Assembly (NCBI RefSeq): GCF_000381365.1
Contig: NZ_KB905466.1
Location: 742,693-806,692, forward strand
Source: Bacteroides salyersiae WAL 10018 = DSM 18765 = JCM 12988
GTDB taxonomy: Bacteria > Bacteroidota > Bacteroidia > Bacteroidales > Bacteroidaceae
Direction: 5' to 3'
DNA length: 64,000 nt
Under the pieces are notes generated by a model. It was not told the origin of the DNA, did not search any database, and worked only from the letters and a program-made list of their open reading frames with translations. This document shows, one piece after another, positions 34,006 through 43,182 of this stretch. The stretch's first letter is position 1; each line of letters opens with the position of its first letter. The position numbers were made by a program, and so were the translations under genes.

Positions 34006-35577
34006 TCAATACCCCGGATTCTGATCTTCCTCGCTTATGTCAGAATTATTCTTAATTTCTGTATCTGGAATAGGCCAACGCATATGGAACTCTTTTATCG
34101 TTCCCGATTTCTTAGCCCAAGGATTACGCTCTTTTATCAACTCAACAAATTTACCGGTACGAATCAAATCCATCCGTCTCCATCCCTCAAAACAAAGTTC
34201 ACGAATACGTTCGTCCATTATCTGTACCCGAAATTCATCTTGTCCATAATTCCAAGCCATTTCATTAGGAAGAGTCCCGCCCCAAGCACGTGCACGTACT
34301 TGATTTACTACTGTATTCGCTTCTCCGGTTTCTCCAAGTTCATTCAAGCATTCGGCGTAACACAATAGCACATCCGCATAACGCAATACAATGAAATTTT
34401 TACCAGAATACCATTCGTTAGCCAAATTTCCGTTAAATTGGTCCGTACGTTCGTCTTCATACTTTTTAATATGCGGATCCAATTCATCAGCTCCCCAAGA
34501 AACCTCTGTAGGAGTAATGCCCAAATAAGTAAAATCATAGCGGATACTTTCATCTCTACGCAAATCTCCCTCTTCCCAAATACCTCCTTCAGACTTCGAT
34601 TTATATGCATATTCCGTAGGTAACGCCACATCATATCCAGCAAAATAACAGCCCTCACCAAATGTAGCGACTACTGTACGGGATCCCATATCGAATTCCC
34701 AATGATTAATGCGGTTTACATTATCATAATCTAATTCGAAAATAGACTCAGGTGAATTAAACTCTAAATTTTCATCGAAAAGATTACTGTATTCAGAATC
34801 CAACTGATAACGGTCAAGCATTGCCTCAAAACTTTCCTTTGCCAATTTAAAATCTCTCATGCCGGTTTCCACTGGGACTGACATATAGGCTTTTCCCAAC
34901 ATAGCCAACGCCGCACCGGAAGTTGCACGCATCTTATCAGCAGATTCCGTATACCTATCTTTCAAAGACACAGATGCAAAAGTAAAGTCATCAATAATCT
35001 GTTTCCATACTTTCTCCAATGGCTGACGAGCCGAATTATTCATTGTAGCAATATCAACCACCGGAACCTCACCCCAATACATCGTAAGCTCCATCATTAC
35101 CATAGCCCGTATAAAACAAGCTTCACCCTTCAACCGTTCTATTTCATCCAGCATTTCTTCTTCCTTAGTCGTCTCGGCAATTACGTCAAGTGCATAAATA
35201 GCATTCGCTGCAGAAATAACAATCGGCCACCTTCTTGACCACATTTTATCTACTTGTGTGGACATTGAATTCAATAAACCGTTGTAAAGATCGAGGCTGG
35301 CTTGAGTTGCATCGTCCATCTGTACTATGCCTTGTTTACTCTCGTCCAACCCCAACAGTGAGAAAGTCAATCCTTCCCGCCCCGATTTTGATTCACGAAA
35401 CGCAGTGTACAGCCCATCAACTGTTGGTATAATATTCTTTAAATCAGAAAAAGCTTCCTGCTCCGTCAGTGATGTCTTAGGCTCTTGATTTAAAAAATCC
35501 GAACAAGAATATATGCTTAAAGAACCTGCTAACATGCAGGCCGCTATCAATCTGTTTATTTTTATCACGTTTTTCAT
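34006..35577 (-). CDS. SusD/RagB-family outer-membrane lipoprotein
   Basis: The surface glycan-binding lipoprotein of the GH97 locus. A lipoprotein signal ends LSIYSCSDFLNQEPK (lipobox Cys25, with the Asp after +1 typical of surface lipoproteins). The SusD helices are visible with FIRAMVMMELTMYWGEVPVV, and the C-terminal motif RIRELCFEGWRRMDLIRTGK is the classic SusD/RagB ending. At 523 aa it has normal length. It lies 34 bp after the SusC gene and just before GH97, so it should bind the same galactoside/glucoside glycan. Confidence 0.93.
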   Translation of the reverse strand: MKNVIKINRLIAACMLAGSLSIYSCSDFLNQEPKTSLTEQEAFSDLKNIIPTVDGLYTAFRESKSGREGLTFSLLGLDESKQGIVQMDDATQASLDLYNGLLNSMSTQVDKMWSRRWPIVISAANAIYALDVIAETTKEEEMLDEIERLKGEACFIRAMVMMELTMYWGEVPVVDIATMNNSARQPLEKVWKQIIDDFTFASVSLKDRYTESADKMRATSGAALAMLGKAYMSVPVETGMRDFKLAKESFEAMLDRYQLDSEYSNLFDENLEFNSPESIFELDYDNVNRINHWEFDMGSRTVVATFGEGCYFAGYDVALPTEYAYKSKSEGGIWEEGDLRRDESIRYDFTYLGITPTEVSWGADELDPHIKKYEDERTDQFNGNLANEWYSGKNFIVLRYADVLLCYAECLNELGETGEANTVVNQVRARAWGGTLPNEMAWNYGQDEFRVQIMDERIRELCFEGWRRMDLIRTGKFVELIKERNPWAKKSGTIKEFHMRWPIPDTEIKNNSDISEEDQNPGY

Positions 35578-35611
35578 AACTAACTATATTTAATATACCA
35601 ATGAAGACTAT

Positions 35612-38600
35612 TTACAATGAAACATTCAATCCGAAAACAAACATTCGTGTAGGTGGATACCAATCTCCCGTTTCCGGATCATATCCTTTATAAGGAGTCA
35701 AACAGAACACATTGGATACTGTAGAGTAAATCCGAAGATTTCCAATTCTCATTTTTTCCGATACTGACTTTGGAAACGTATATGACAAACTCAAAGTAGA
35801 TAAGCGTAAAAACGAAGCATTCTGTACAGAAAAATCCATTTGACTGGCAGAAAAAGTATTGTAATACATCGTTTCGGTATCTGTAGGATCATTATAAATA
35901 GGACGTGGAAATTTAGCATCCGTATTTTCCGGTGTCCAACGATCAAGTAAATCAATGGAAGCAATTCCCGTCCCCCGACTCGTGATCAATGATTCATAGT
36001 AAGGACTCAACTTTTTACCTCCACATGAATAATTGAATACAGCATTCAACGTCACCCCTTTATATGAAAAATCTGTTGAAAAACCACCATAAAATTTAGG
36101 ATCGGGAGAACCGACAATCACACGATCCTTATCATCGATCACTTTATCATCGTTTATATCCAATGGATAAAGATCTCCCGGATTAACCTGTCGTCCCGAA
36201 AAATCAATATTTTTTAAATGTTCCATATCTACCACTTGGGCAATGCCACCTGTTTTCCATATATAAATCGTATTACGTGACTCACCTAAAAACAAATTCC
36301 CTTCCTTTTGAAGATTACGATCAGCATCAATATTATAAACCGCATCATTATCACCGTAAAGTTGCGTAACCTTATTTCTATCGGCCGAAATATTGGCAGA
36401 AACATTCCACTGGATATTTCTTGTTGCAATCAGTTTGGCATTCAAGGCAAATTCGATACCTTTGTTTTCAATTGCACCGATATTTTCTATCGCTGAACTA
36501 AAACCGGATGTCAACGGTAAAGAACGCGTCATCAACAAATCCTTATTTTTTATAAAGAATGCATCCATTGTTGCAGTAATACGCCCATTCAAGAATCCCA
36601 TATCCAAGCCGACATTGAATTGCCTCTGAGATTCCCAAGTAATATCTTTTGTACCTCTACTTCCTTTAGGTACATAAGTAACCTTTCCATCCTCAAGTTT
36701 GGCATCGTAAAGTGTATAAAATGCAAAATCATCAATACTCTGATTACCGACCAAGCCATATCCCAAACGTAATTTCAATTGGTTAAACACACGCTGTTCT
36801 TTCATGAAATTCTCCTCTGCAATGTTCCATGCAGCAGAAAAAGAAGGAAATAATCCCCATCGATGACCTTTGGCAAACTTAGAAGAACCATCATAACGCG
36901 CGGTAGCTGTCAAATAGTACTTACTTGCATAATTATAATCGGCACGTACTACATATGACATCAAGGTAGCCGTTACAAAATCAGAGCCGATAGACCGTTC
37001 ATCCGTTTTGTAAGAAGCACCTATGTTATAATAAGAAAATCGATCCGTACCGTATCCTTTCCCTGTAGCATACGTATAATCCCGATCTGTCTGAGTAGCA
37101 CTGGTACTAAACAAAGCATTTATTTTGTGTTTTCCAAATATCCGGTCATAAGAGATGGAATTATCCCATTGCCATACCATTCTTTGGTCACGGGTATGCT
37201 CTGCCTGTCCATCCTGAGAATAACGAATAGATTCCTGAATATCTTTCGGAGTGTATTTAAACCGATCTTCTTGAAAAAAATCAAGAGAAAACGAAGTACG
37301 GATATTCAATCCCTTTAGTGGATTTATATTCAAAAAATTGGTAGAAGACAAGCGATTGCGCCTGCGGTCATTCTCTATTTTTAAAGTGCGTATCGGATTA
37401 AAGTAATTATTATCCTCTATTCCACCATAATTCAAGGTGTAGATTTCCGAGTCAACCGGTAACATAGGATTAGCCCCACGTGCTTTATCATAAACACCAT
37501 CATCCGAAAATATTTCAGATTCAGTATGAGAAAATGAGGTATTAGTACCGACTTTTAACCATGATTTGATGGAATAATCTGAGTTAATACGCCCATTATA
37601 CCTCGTATCCCCAAGATTCTTGACCATTCCTTTTTTATTAGAATATCCGAAACTTAAATAATAGGCACCTTTTTCGGAAGCTCCACTAAAACTCAACGCA
37701 TGATTTTGCTCTACACCAGTACGGGTCACTGCATCCAACCAGTCATAATTATCATTATTCTCATAGGCATCAAACTCATATTGTGCAAAGACATATCCTC
37801 CCGAGCCATCTTTAACATAAGGTGTCATCACCCGATTGGCCAAAAACGCATCAATTTCATCAACTGTTGCCTCCGGGTGACGCGCCGTAAACGAATTCAT
37901 TGCCGCCTCTTTTCTCAATTCAAAAAGATCTCTTGTACCCATAGTTTCAGGAAGCTTCGCTTCCGTTTGAAAACCAACCCAACCATCATAGGTAATTCTG
38001 CCACTACCAATTTTACCTTTTTTAGTTGTAATCAAAACCACTCCATTAGAAGCACGCGAACCATAGAGAGCTGTAGCAGAGGCATCTTTCAATACCTCAA
38101 TAGAAGCAACATCATTCAAATTGATAGAATTAAATCCACCTCCGAAGTTATCCATAACCAAACCATCCACTACATAAATAGGATCGGTAGTAGTATTAAT
38201 GGTATTGATACCACGAATTTTAATAGTTGCATCATCACCCGGTTTGGCAGCATTAGAAATCAAGACTCCTGCAACACGCCCCTGTAAAGCTTGGTTTATA
38301 CTGGTAACCGGTTTTTCTTCCAGCACTTTCGCACTAACACTTGATACAGCACCAGTCAAATCACTTTTTTTCAAAATAGTACCGACAACAACGACCTCTT
38401 CCAAATCTTGTGAACTGGTTTTCAGAGAAACGTTTATCAACGAGCGGTTCCTTACAGCAACTTCTTCCGTTTCATAACCCAAATAACTGAATACTAATAT
38501 AGCATCAGACGGTACAGAAAGAGAATACTTCCCATCTATATCCGTAACAGTCCCCATTGTAGTACCTTTTACAGAAATACTTGCTCCTATCAATACTTCC

Positions 38601-38707
38601 GAATCAAGATTTCCCGTGACTGTACCCTCAACAGTTATGCTTTGAGCCGCCAATAAAGTACAACAAAATAATAGGGAGAAAAACCAAATTAATCTGTTTC
38701 TTTTCAT
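35612..38707 (-). CDS. SusC/RagA-family TonB-linked outer-membrane transporter
   Basis: The 1031-aa outer-membrane oligosaccharide importer of the GH97 locus. A signal peptide (FFSLLFCCTLLAAQ) is followed by CarboxypepD_reg (VEGTVTGNLDSEVLIGASIS ... FSYLGYETEEV), the TonB box LEEVVVVGTILKKSDLTGAV, the plug (RVAGVLISNAAKPGDDATIK, IEVLKDASATALYGSRASNG) and a barrel ending in VFGLNVSL. It heads the operon SusC-SusD-GH97-FG-GAP. The upstream gap of 374 bp is shared with the divergent vWA gene and has a -7 element at 38883-38890. No HTCS or sigma/anti-sigma gene is attached, so control must come from elsewhere. Confidence 0.95.
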   Translation of the reverse strand: MKRNRLIWFFSLLFCCTLLAAQSITVEGTVTGNLDSEVLIGASISVKGTTMGTVTDIDGKYSLSVPSDAILVFSYLGYETEEVAVRNRSLINVSLKTSSQDLEEVVVVGTILKKSDLTGAVSSVSAKVLEEKPVTSINQALQGRVAGVLISNAAKPGDDATIKIRGINTINTTTDPIYVVDGLVMDNFGGGFNSINLNDVASIEVLKDASATALYGSRASNGVVLITTKKGKIGSGRITYDGWVGFQTEAKLPETMGTRDLFELRKEAAMNSFTARHPEATVDEIDAFLANRVMTPYVKDGSGGYVFAQYEFDAYENNDNYDWLDAVTRTGVEQNHALSFSGASEKGAYYLSFGYSNKKGMVKNLGDTRYNGRINSDYSIKSWLKVGTNTSFSHTESEIFSDDGVYDKARGANPMLPVDSEIYTLNYGGIEDNNYFNPIRTLKIENDRRRNRLSSTNFLNINPLKGLNIRTSFSLDFFQEDRFKYTPKDIQESIRYSQDGQAEHTRDQRMVWQWDNSISYDRIFGKHKINALFSTSATQTDRDYTYATGKGYGTDRFSYYNIGASYKTDERSIGSDFVTATLMSYVVRADYNYASKYYLTATARYDGSSKFAKGHRWGLFPSFSAAWNIAEENFMKEQRVFNQLKLRLGYGLVGNQSIDDFAFYTLYDAKLEDGKVTYVPKGSRGTKDITWESQRQFNVGLDMGFLNGRITATMDAFFIKNKDLLMTRSLPLTSGFSSAIENIGAIENKGIEFALNAKLIATRNIQWNVSANISADRNKVTQLYGDNDAVYNIDADRNLQKEGNLFLGESRNTIYIWKTGGIAQVVDMEHLKNIDFSGRQVNPGDLYPLDINDDKVIDDKDRVIVGSPDPKFYGGFSTDFSYKGVTLNAVFNYSCGGKKLSPYYESLITSRGTGIASIDLLDRWTPENTDAKFPRPIYNDPTDTETMYYNTFSASQMDFSVQNASFLRLSTLSLSYTFPKSVSEKMRIGNLRIYSTVSNVFCLTPYKGYDPETGDWYPPTRMFVFGLNVSL

Positions 38708-39081
38708 AATACATCAAGATTAATAATTAAATGAATTTTATGTTATATATCCGGTTGTTAACTGCCCATTTAACAGATAATCAGAAAATGACAATAAGGT
38801 CCGGAAACTCTTTAAGCATATTATGCATATTACTGTTTCTTTTAATTATAAAATAAAATAGTAATTAATAATTTAATACATGCAAAATTAGGCAAAGACA
38901 CATGAGCACACAATGGAGAAATATACTATAAACATGGACAATTCTATGGTTAAAAAAAAGATAAATATCCTTTCCTAAATTAATATGAAAAAAATAAGAA
39001 CCCCTTTATGGAATCCTGTTCAAAACTGCATCTATAGAATAAAACATAGGATTTATGTATCACATTTAATTTAAATAAGGT
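38708..39081. promoter_or_regulatory. Divergent control region between the PUL and the vWA gene
   Basis: This 374-bp AT-rich gap contains the minus-strand -7 element TAATTTTG (38883-38890) for the PUL, giving a long leader of about 170 nt. That leader also holds an AT-rich dyad (agcatattatgcatatt) near 38816-38832, a candidate regulator site or sRNA-responsive segment. No clear promoter for the vWA gene was identified. Confidence 0.5.
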
Positions 39082-40926
39082 ATGAAAACAAATCGATTAA
39101 GAGCTACGATGTTCGGATTGCTGGTAGCAATTATTTCTTTGGGAAACGTGAATGCAGAAACATTCATAGTAAAAGGTAAAGTAACTGATGCCGCAGACGG
39201 TTCCGGTATTATAGGTTGCACAGTGCAGGTAAAGGGGACTACTCGCAGTACTATAACCAATGTGGACGGCGAATATACGATTCGCGCTGACAAAGGTGAA
39301 AAATTAGTATTTTCTTATATCGGTTACGAAAAGCAAGAAGCGGAGGTTAAGTCCGAGCGCCTGAATATTCGTTTAAAAACAAGTAGTCAGGTTTTGGAAG
39401 AATGTGTCGTAGTGGGCTATGGTACACAGAAAATGGTAAGCTTATGCGGTGCTGTAGGGCATGCTACTCCCGGCATCATGGCAAGCAGAATGGATGCCGA
39501 CGGCATGAATGCAGAAGAGTATAAGGAGATTGCAGAAAATAATTTTAAGACCGTAAGCGAAAGCCCCCTGTCTACATTCTCAATTGACGTAGATGCCGCT
39601 TCTTACAGTAACATGCGCCGCTATATTAATAAAGGTGAACTTCCCCCTGCGGATGCGATCCGTACGGAAGAATTAATAAACTATTTCTCATACGACTACC
39701 CTCAACCTACCGGAAATGATCCAGTGAAAATCACTACTGAAGTAGGTGCCTGTCCATGGAATGTAAAACACCGGTTGGTCCGTATCGGATTGAAAGCAAA
39801 GGAAATTCCGACAGACAAGCTTCCGGTATCCAATTTAGTTTTTCTAATTGATGTTTCCGGTTCGATGTACGGTCCTCAACGTCTGGGATTGGTCCAGTCT
39901 TCTCTCAAATTGCTGGTAAACAATCTGCGTGATGAAGACAGAGTAGCGATTGTCGTATACTCCGGTTCGGCAGGAGAAAAATTGCCCTCCACCAGCGGAA
40001 GCGATAAACAGAAAATCCGTGAAGCTATCGATGAGCTGACCGCAGGAGGTTCTACCGCCGGTGGTGCAGGTATCAAACTGGCTTATAAGATGGCAAAGCA
40101 GAACTTTGTAAAAGGAGGAAACAACCGTATCATCCTTTGTACGGATGGAGATTTCAATGTCGGAGTGTCTTCGGATGAGAGACTGGAAAAACTCATCGAA
40201 CAGGAGAGAAAGAGCGGTGTTTTTCTGACTGTATTAGGTTATGGAATGGGAAACTATAAAGACAGTAAAATGCAGGTCCTCGCAGAAAAGGGAAACGGGA
40301 ACCACGCATACATTGACAATTTGCAGGAAGCCAACAGAGTATTAGTCAATGAATTCGGAGCTACGATGCACACAGTGGCCAAAGACGTAAAATTACAAAT
40401 AGAATTTAATCCGTCGCAAGTACAGGCATATCGGCTCATCGGCTACGAAAGTCGTTTGCTGAAAGACGAAGATTTCAACAATGATGCCAAAGATGCAGGT
40501 GAAATGGGAGCAGGACACACAGTAACGGCTTTCTATGAGGTAGTACCCGCAGGAATCAAAAGCGATTTTACGGGTAAAGTGGACGATTTAAAATATCAAA
40601 AGACAAAACCGGCTCCTGCTGTGACAAACAATTCAAAAGAACTCCTTACTGTAAAACTGCGCTACAAAGCACCGGACGGAAATACCAGCAAGAAAATCGA
40701 ACAACCCCTTATCGATGATAAAAAAGAAAAAGTATCTTCGGACTTCCGCTTTGCTTCTGCTGTTGCCATGTTCGGACAGCTATTGCGTGATTCTGACTTT
40801 AAAGGAGACGCCACTTATGATAAAGTAATATCCCTGGCTAAAACATCGCTTGACAATGACGAAAAGGGATACAGAAGAGAGTTTATCAGATTAGCAGAGA
40901 CAGCCGAAGGATTAGCAAAGGATTAG
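39082..40926 (+). CDS. vWA-domain (YfbK-like) protein with SusC-like N-terminal module
   Basis: A 614-aa exported protein. Signal peptide (MFGLLVAIISLGNVNA); CarboxypepD_reg domain about 28-100 (VKGKVTDAADGSGIIGCTVQ ... FSYIGYEKQEAEV); a SusC-like TonB-box stretch LEECVVVGYGTQKMVSLCGA at about 105-124; the YfbK-type N domain (FSIDVDAASYSNMRRYI); a vWA domain with the MIDAS motif DVSGS at about 257-261 and TDGDFN; then a DUF3520-type C-terminal region. It should sit in the periplasm or at the envelope and bind a partner through a metal ion. It is divergent from the PUL. The function is unknown. Confidence 0.88.
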   Translation: MKTNRLRATMFGLLVAIISLGNVNAETFIVKGKVTDAADGSGIIGCTVQVKGTTRSTITNVDGEYTIRADKGEKLVFSYIGYEKQEAEVKSERLNIRLKTSSQVLEECVVVGYGTQKMVSLCGAVGHATPGIMASRMDADGMNAEEYKEIAENNFKTVSESPLSTFSIDVDAASYSNMRRYINKGELPPADAIRTEELINYFSYDYPQPTGNDPVKITTEVGACPWNVKHRLVRIGLKAKEIPTDKLPVSNLVFLIDVSGSMYGPQRLGLVQSSLKLLVNNLRDEDRVAIVVYSGSAGEKLPSTSGSDKQKIREAIDELTAGGSTAGGAGIKLAYKMAKQNFVKGGNNRIILCTDGDFNVGVSSDERLEKLIEQERKSGVFLTVLGYGMGNYKDSKMQVLAEKGNGNHAYIDNLQEANRVLVNEFGATMHTVAKDVKLQIEFNPSQVQAYRLIGYESRLLKDEDFNNDAKDAGEMGAGHTVTAFYEVVPAGIKSDFTGKVDDLKYQKTKPAPAVTNNSKELLTVKLRYKAPDGNTSKKIEQPLIDDKKEKVSSDFRFASAVAMFGQLLRDSDFKGDATYDKVISLAKTSLDNDEKGYRREFIRLAETAEGLAKD

Positions 40927-41580
40927 CTGAATAAGAAAAGAAGAATAAAATGCCCCATGCCGCAGAAACTTGTGGCGTGGGTAAGAAACGAGAACTGTAT
41001 CAAAATGTCAAAATAATATTCTTAAGTATGACTATCGGGCTTATTTGCAAACGGTAACAGTGCCAATTACAAAAGCCGCCTTCATTCCCACTTTGCGTTA
41101 ATCAAATAGCTCATAATATAGTATATTTTGATGCAACATGCTTGCATCCTTTGCTTTTACCGGACAATTTATTCTTAAATATCCTATATTTACGTTTTTA
41201 TTCTATTTACAAATGGTCAGAAGTCAAACAGCAATGAGTATAAAATCAAGAGTCTGATAGCGAATCTCTCGTTCTTCTAAGGTAATCTTTCGGTTCCTTT
41301 ACGAGTCTTTTATCGTTCCTCTACGAGCAACAGAGGGAAACTCGTAGAGAAACCGAACCTATTTCGTAATGATAAACAGATTTACATGCAAAGATAAATA
41401 CATATTTATCCGGATCAGGCTAAAATATGCGAAATGAAATGCATTTTATTACATCATTTTATGCATACGGTTCTCTATATCTGACTTTTCCAACAGAATA
41501 CCTGTCATTAAAAAGACTGATATAGAAACAAAAAGGTTTATTTTTAAGAACAAATGCATCCCGGCAAAAAATAACTATGA
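40927..41580. other. Large intergenic region, 654 bp
   Basis: No gene is visible in either strand. Near the left end, CCCATGCC...GGCGTGGG (about 40953-40981) may end the vWA transcript, although no U-tract follows. At 41288-41358 a structured block has repeated GTTCCTyTACGAG words and an inverse copy. The rest is AT-rich. The minus-strand pdxY gene ends at its right border. Confidence 0.5.
41288..41358. repeat. Inverted repeat with internal direct repeat
   Basis: Arms at 41288-41306 and 41340-41358 (TTTCGGTTCCTTTACGAGT and its near inverse) enclose a further direct copy, GTTCCTCTACGAG at 41315-41327, that starts 23 bp after the matching word in the left arm. It could fold as a hairpin. The role is unknown. 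Confidence 0.6.
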
Positions 41581-42453
41581 TCAGATAAGCTCATAACTGC
41601 TACTCTGAATAGGCATATCGAGATTATGCAGCACTTTCTCCAAAAGAATACCTTCACGGTTATCATACTCATAACCGAAAGTAGCGCGAATTCCTTGTAA
41701 AATAAACTGTGTAGCACGGTCAAGTGCAATAGGAAGGCTGTCACCTTGCAACAAAGCCCCGGTGATTACACTTGTAAAAGTATCCCCGGTTCCGGGATAA
41801 TGAGCAGGCAGATAAGGACAAGTTACTTTCCAAAAGCGATTGCCGGTACGATTATAGGCGTATACAGATGTCTTATGAATGTCATTCAATACAGGAACAC
41901 TGGTTATAATCACCACTTCCGGCCCTTTATCAGAAAGTTGACGAAGGTAGGATTTCAACTCTTCATCGGTATTTTGCTCTTTATAAGGCAGATCCAACAA
42001 ATAAAATAGTTCGGTGAGATTGGGAGTGATCACATCGGCTTTCGTTACCAGTTGCCGCATCTCCTTGATCATCGAATCATGAAAATTGGCATATAGCTTG
42101 CCGTTGTCACCCAAAACCGGATCTACCACGACAAGGCTTTCCGACTGCCGGAAATCATCTATAAAATCAGCAACAATCTGTATCTGGAGTGGAGAACCAA
42201 GGTAGCCGGTATAGAACGCATCGAATTGTACACCAAGTTTCTTCCATTCGGAAATAATCTTTGGCATTTCATCGGTTAAATCCAAAAACGAAAAATTGGG
42301 ATACTGTGTATGACTGGATAACACCGCCGTAGGCAACGGACAAACTTGAAAACCCATTGATGAAAGAATGGGAATAACTACCGTAAGCGAAACCCGGCCT
42401 ACCCCTGAAAGATCATGAATTGCTACAACTTTCTTTACTTTATTTGCATACAT
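41581..42453 (-). CDS. Pyridoxamine/pyridoxal kinase (PdxY-type)
   Basis: It phosphorylates vitamin B6 vitamers in the PLP salvage pathway. The ribokinase fold is seen: VVAIHDLSGVGRVSLTVVIP at the N terminus, the Ser/Gly-rich substrate segment, ADVITPNLTELFYL, and the ATP/anion-hole motif YPGTGDTFTSVI near the C terminus, whose Asp is the catalytic base. The start is ATG 42453 (MYANKVKKVV); the upstream in-frame start at 42504 adds residues encoded by the adjacent repeat. Length 290 aa. I give no firm choice between PdxK and PdxY. Confidence 0.88.
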   Translation of the reverse strand: MYANKVKKVVAIHDLSGVGRVSLTVVIPILSSMGFQVCPLPTAVLSSHTQYPNFSFLDLTDEMPKIISEWKKLGVQFDAFYTGYLGSPLQIQIVADFIDDFRQSESLVVVDPVLGDNGKLYANFHDSMIKEMRQLVTKADVITPNLTELFYLLDLPYKEQNTDEELKSYLRQLSDKGPEVVIITSVPVLNDIHKTSVYAYNRTGNRFWKVTCPYLPAHYPGTGDTFTSVITGALLQGDSLPIALDRATQFILQGIRATFGYEYDNREGILLEKVLHNLDMPIQSSSYELI

Positions 42454-42475
42454 AATATTAATAATTTGCCAATTA

Positions 42476-42601
42476 AATAATGTGTCAATGTGCCAATGTG
42501 CCAATGTGCCAATTGGCTGCGCTGTTATTTAATTGGCATATTGGTCAATTGATGTATCATTTAATTGGCACATTGACATATTGGCACATTGACACATTAT
42601 T
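42476..42601. repeat. Long inverted repeat of CAATGTGCCAAT words
   Basis: Left arm 42476-42514 and right arm 42561-42601 are nearly perfect inverses of about 40 bp, built from repeats of caatgtgccaatgtgcc. On RNA this forms a long hairpin between lutC and pdxY on the minus strand. A related word pair (TTGGCACATT) occurs between the lytic transglycosylase and channel genes near 10603-10625, so this is a dispersed repeat family in the genome. Confidence 0.8.
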
Positions 42602-42603
42602 TA

Positions 42604-43182
42604 TCATTTTAAAATTACCAGCACATCCCTCGCCCCGTGTGCTCCCATAACCAAAGCCTGTTCGATATCGGCAGTCTTTGACGGACCGGAGATAAACGTA
42701 CCGAATTGATATTTCTCTTTTTTCACTTCCTCATAAGCTTCATGCATATTACTGACAATCCGGTTACGATCAAGAATAATCACTAATTTCTCTGCTATAA
42801 AATAGAGAGCTTTATACTTCACCGTTTGAGGAATCCAGACAGCACCATTCTCCGCAACACCGATTTCTCCGGCCACCACAGCTATCTCCGTACCGTTCAA
42901 ATCCTGTGCACGGTCCAATTCATCCGGATTGAATGTAGCACATGTTATTTCATCCAGATTCGAAGCAATTCGACCGGCATCCGGATAAGTACGGCGAATG
43001 ACCGCATTTATATCCTCCCCCTTACCCAATAGCACAGCCTCACCGCCTACCGCGCGACTTACCTCACAAAACTTCTCTATAACATCAGGATAGGTAGTCG
43101 CCTTTATCTCCCATTCCGGATAATCAAAACGCTTTTGCGTATTCTTACGGATATTAGCCAATATTTCTTCCCGACTACTCAT
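42604..43182 (-). CDS. lutC: Lactate utilization protein C (LUD domain)
   Basis: The third component of the LutABC complex that oxidises L-lactate to pyruvate. A LUD-domain protein of 192 aa with DINAVIRRTYPDAGRIASNL, IGVAENGAVWIPQ and FISGPSKTADIEQALVMGAH, all characteristic of YkgG/LutC. It overlaps the lutB stop by 4 bp, so translation is coupled. The long inverted repeat follows immediately after its stop. Confidence 0.93.
   Translation of the reverse strand: MSSREEILANIRKNTQKRFDYPEWEIKATTYPDVIEKFCEVSRAVGGEAVLLGKGEDINAVIRRTYPDAGRIASNLDEITCATFNPDELDRAQDLNGTEIAVVAGEIGVAENGAVWIPQTVKYKALYFIAEKLVIILDRNRIVSNMHEAYEEVKKEKYQFGTFISGPSKTADIEQALVMGAHGARDVLVILK

Noticed and set aside
42476..42601. 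Invertible promoter between inverted repeats
   Set aside because: The arms are composed of short repeats, the interior has no -7 element, and no recombinase gene is near.
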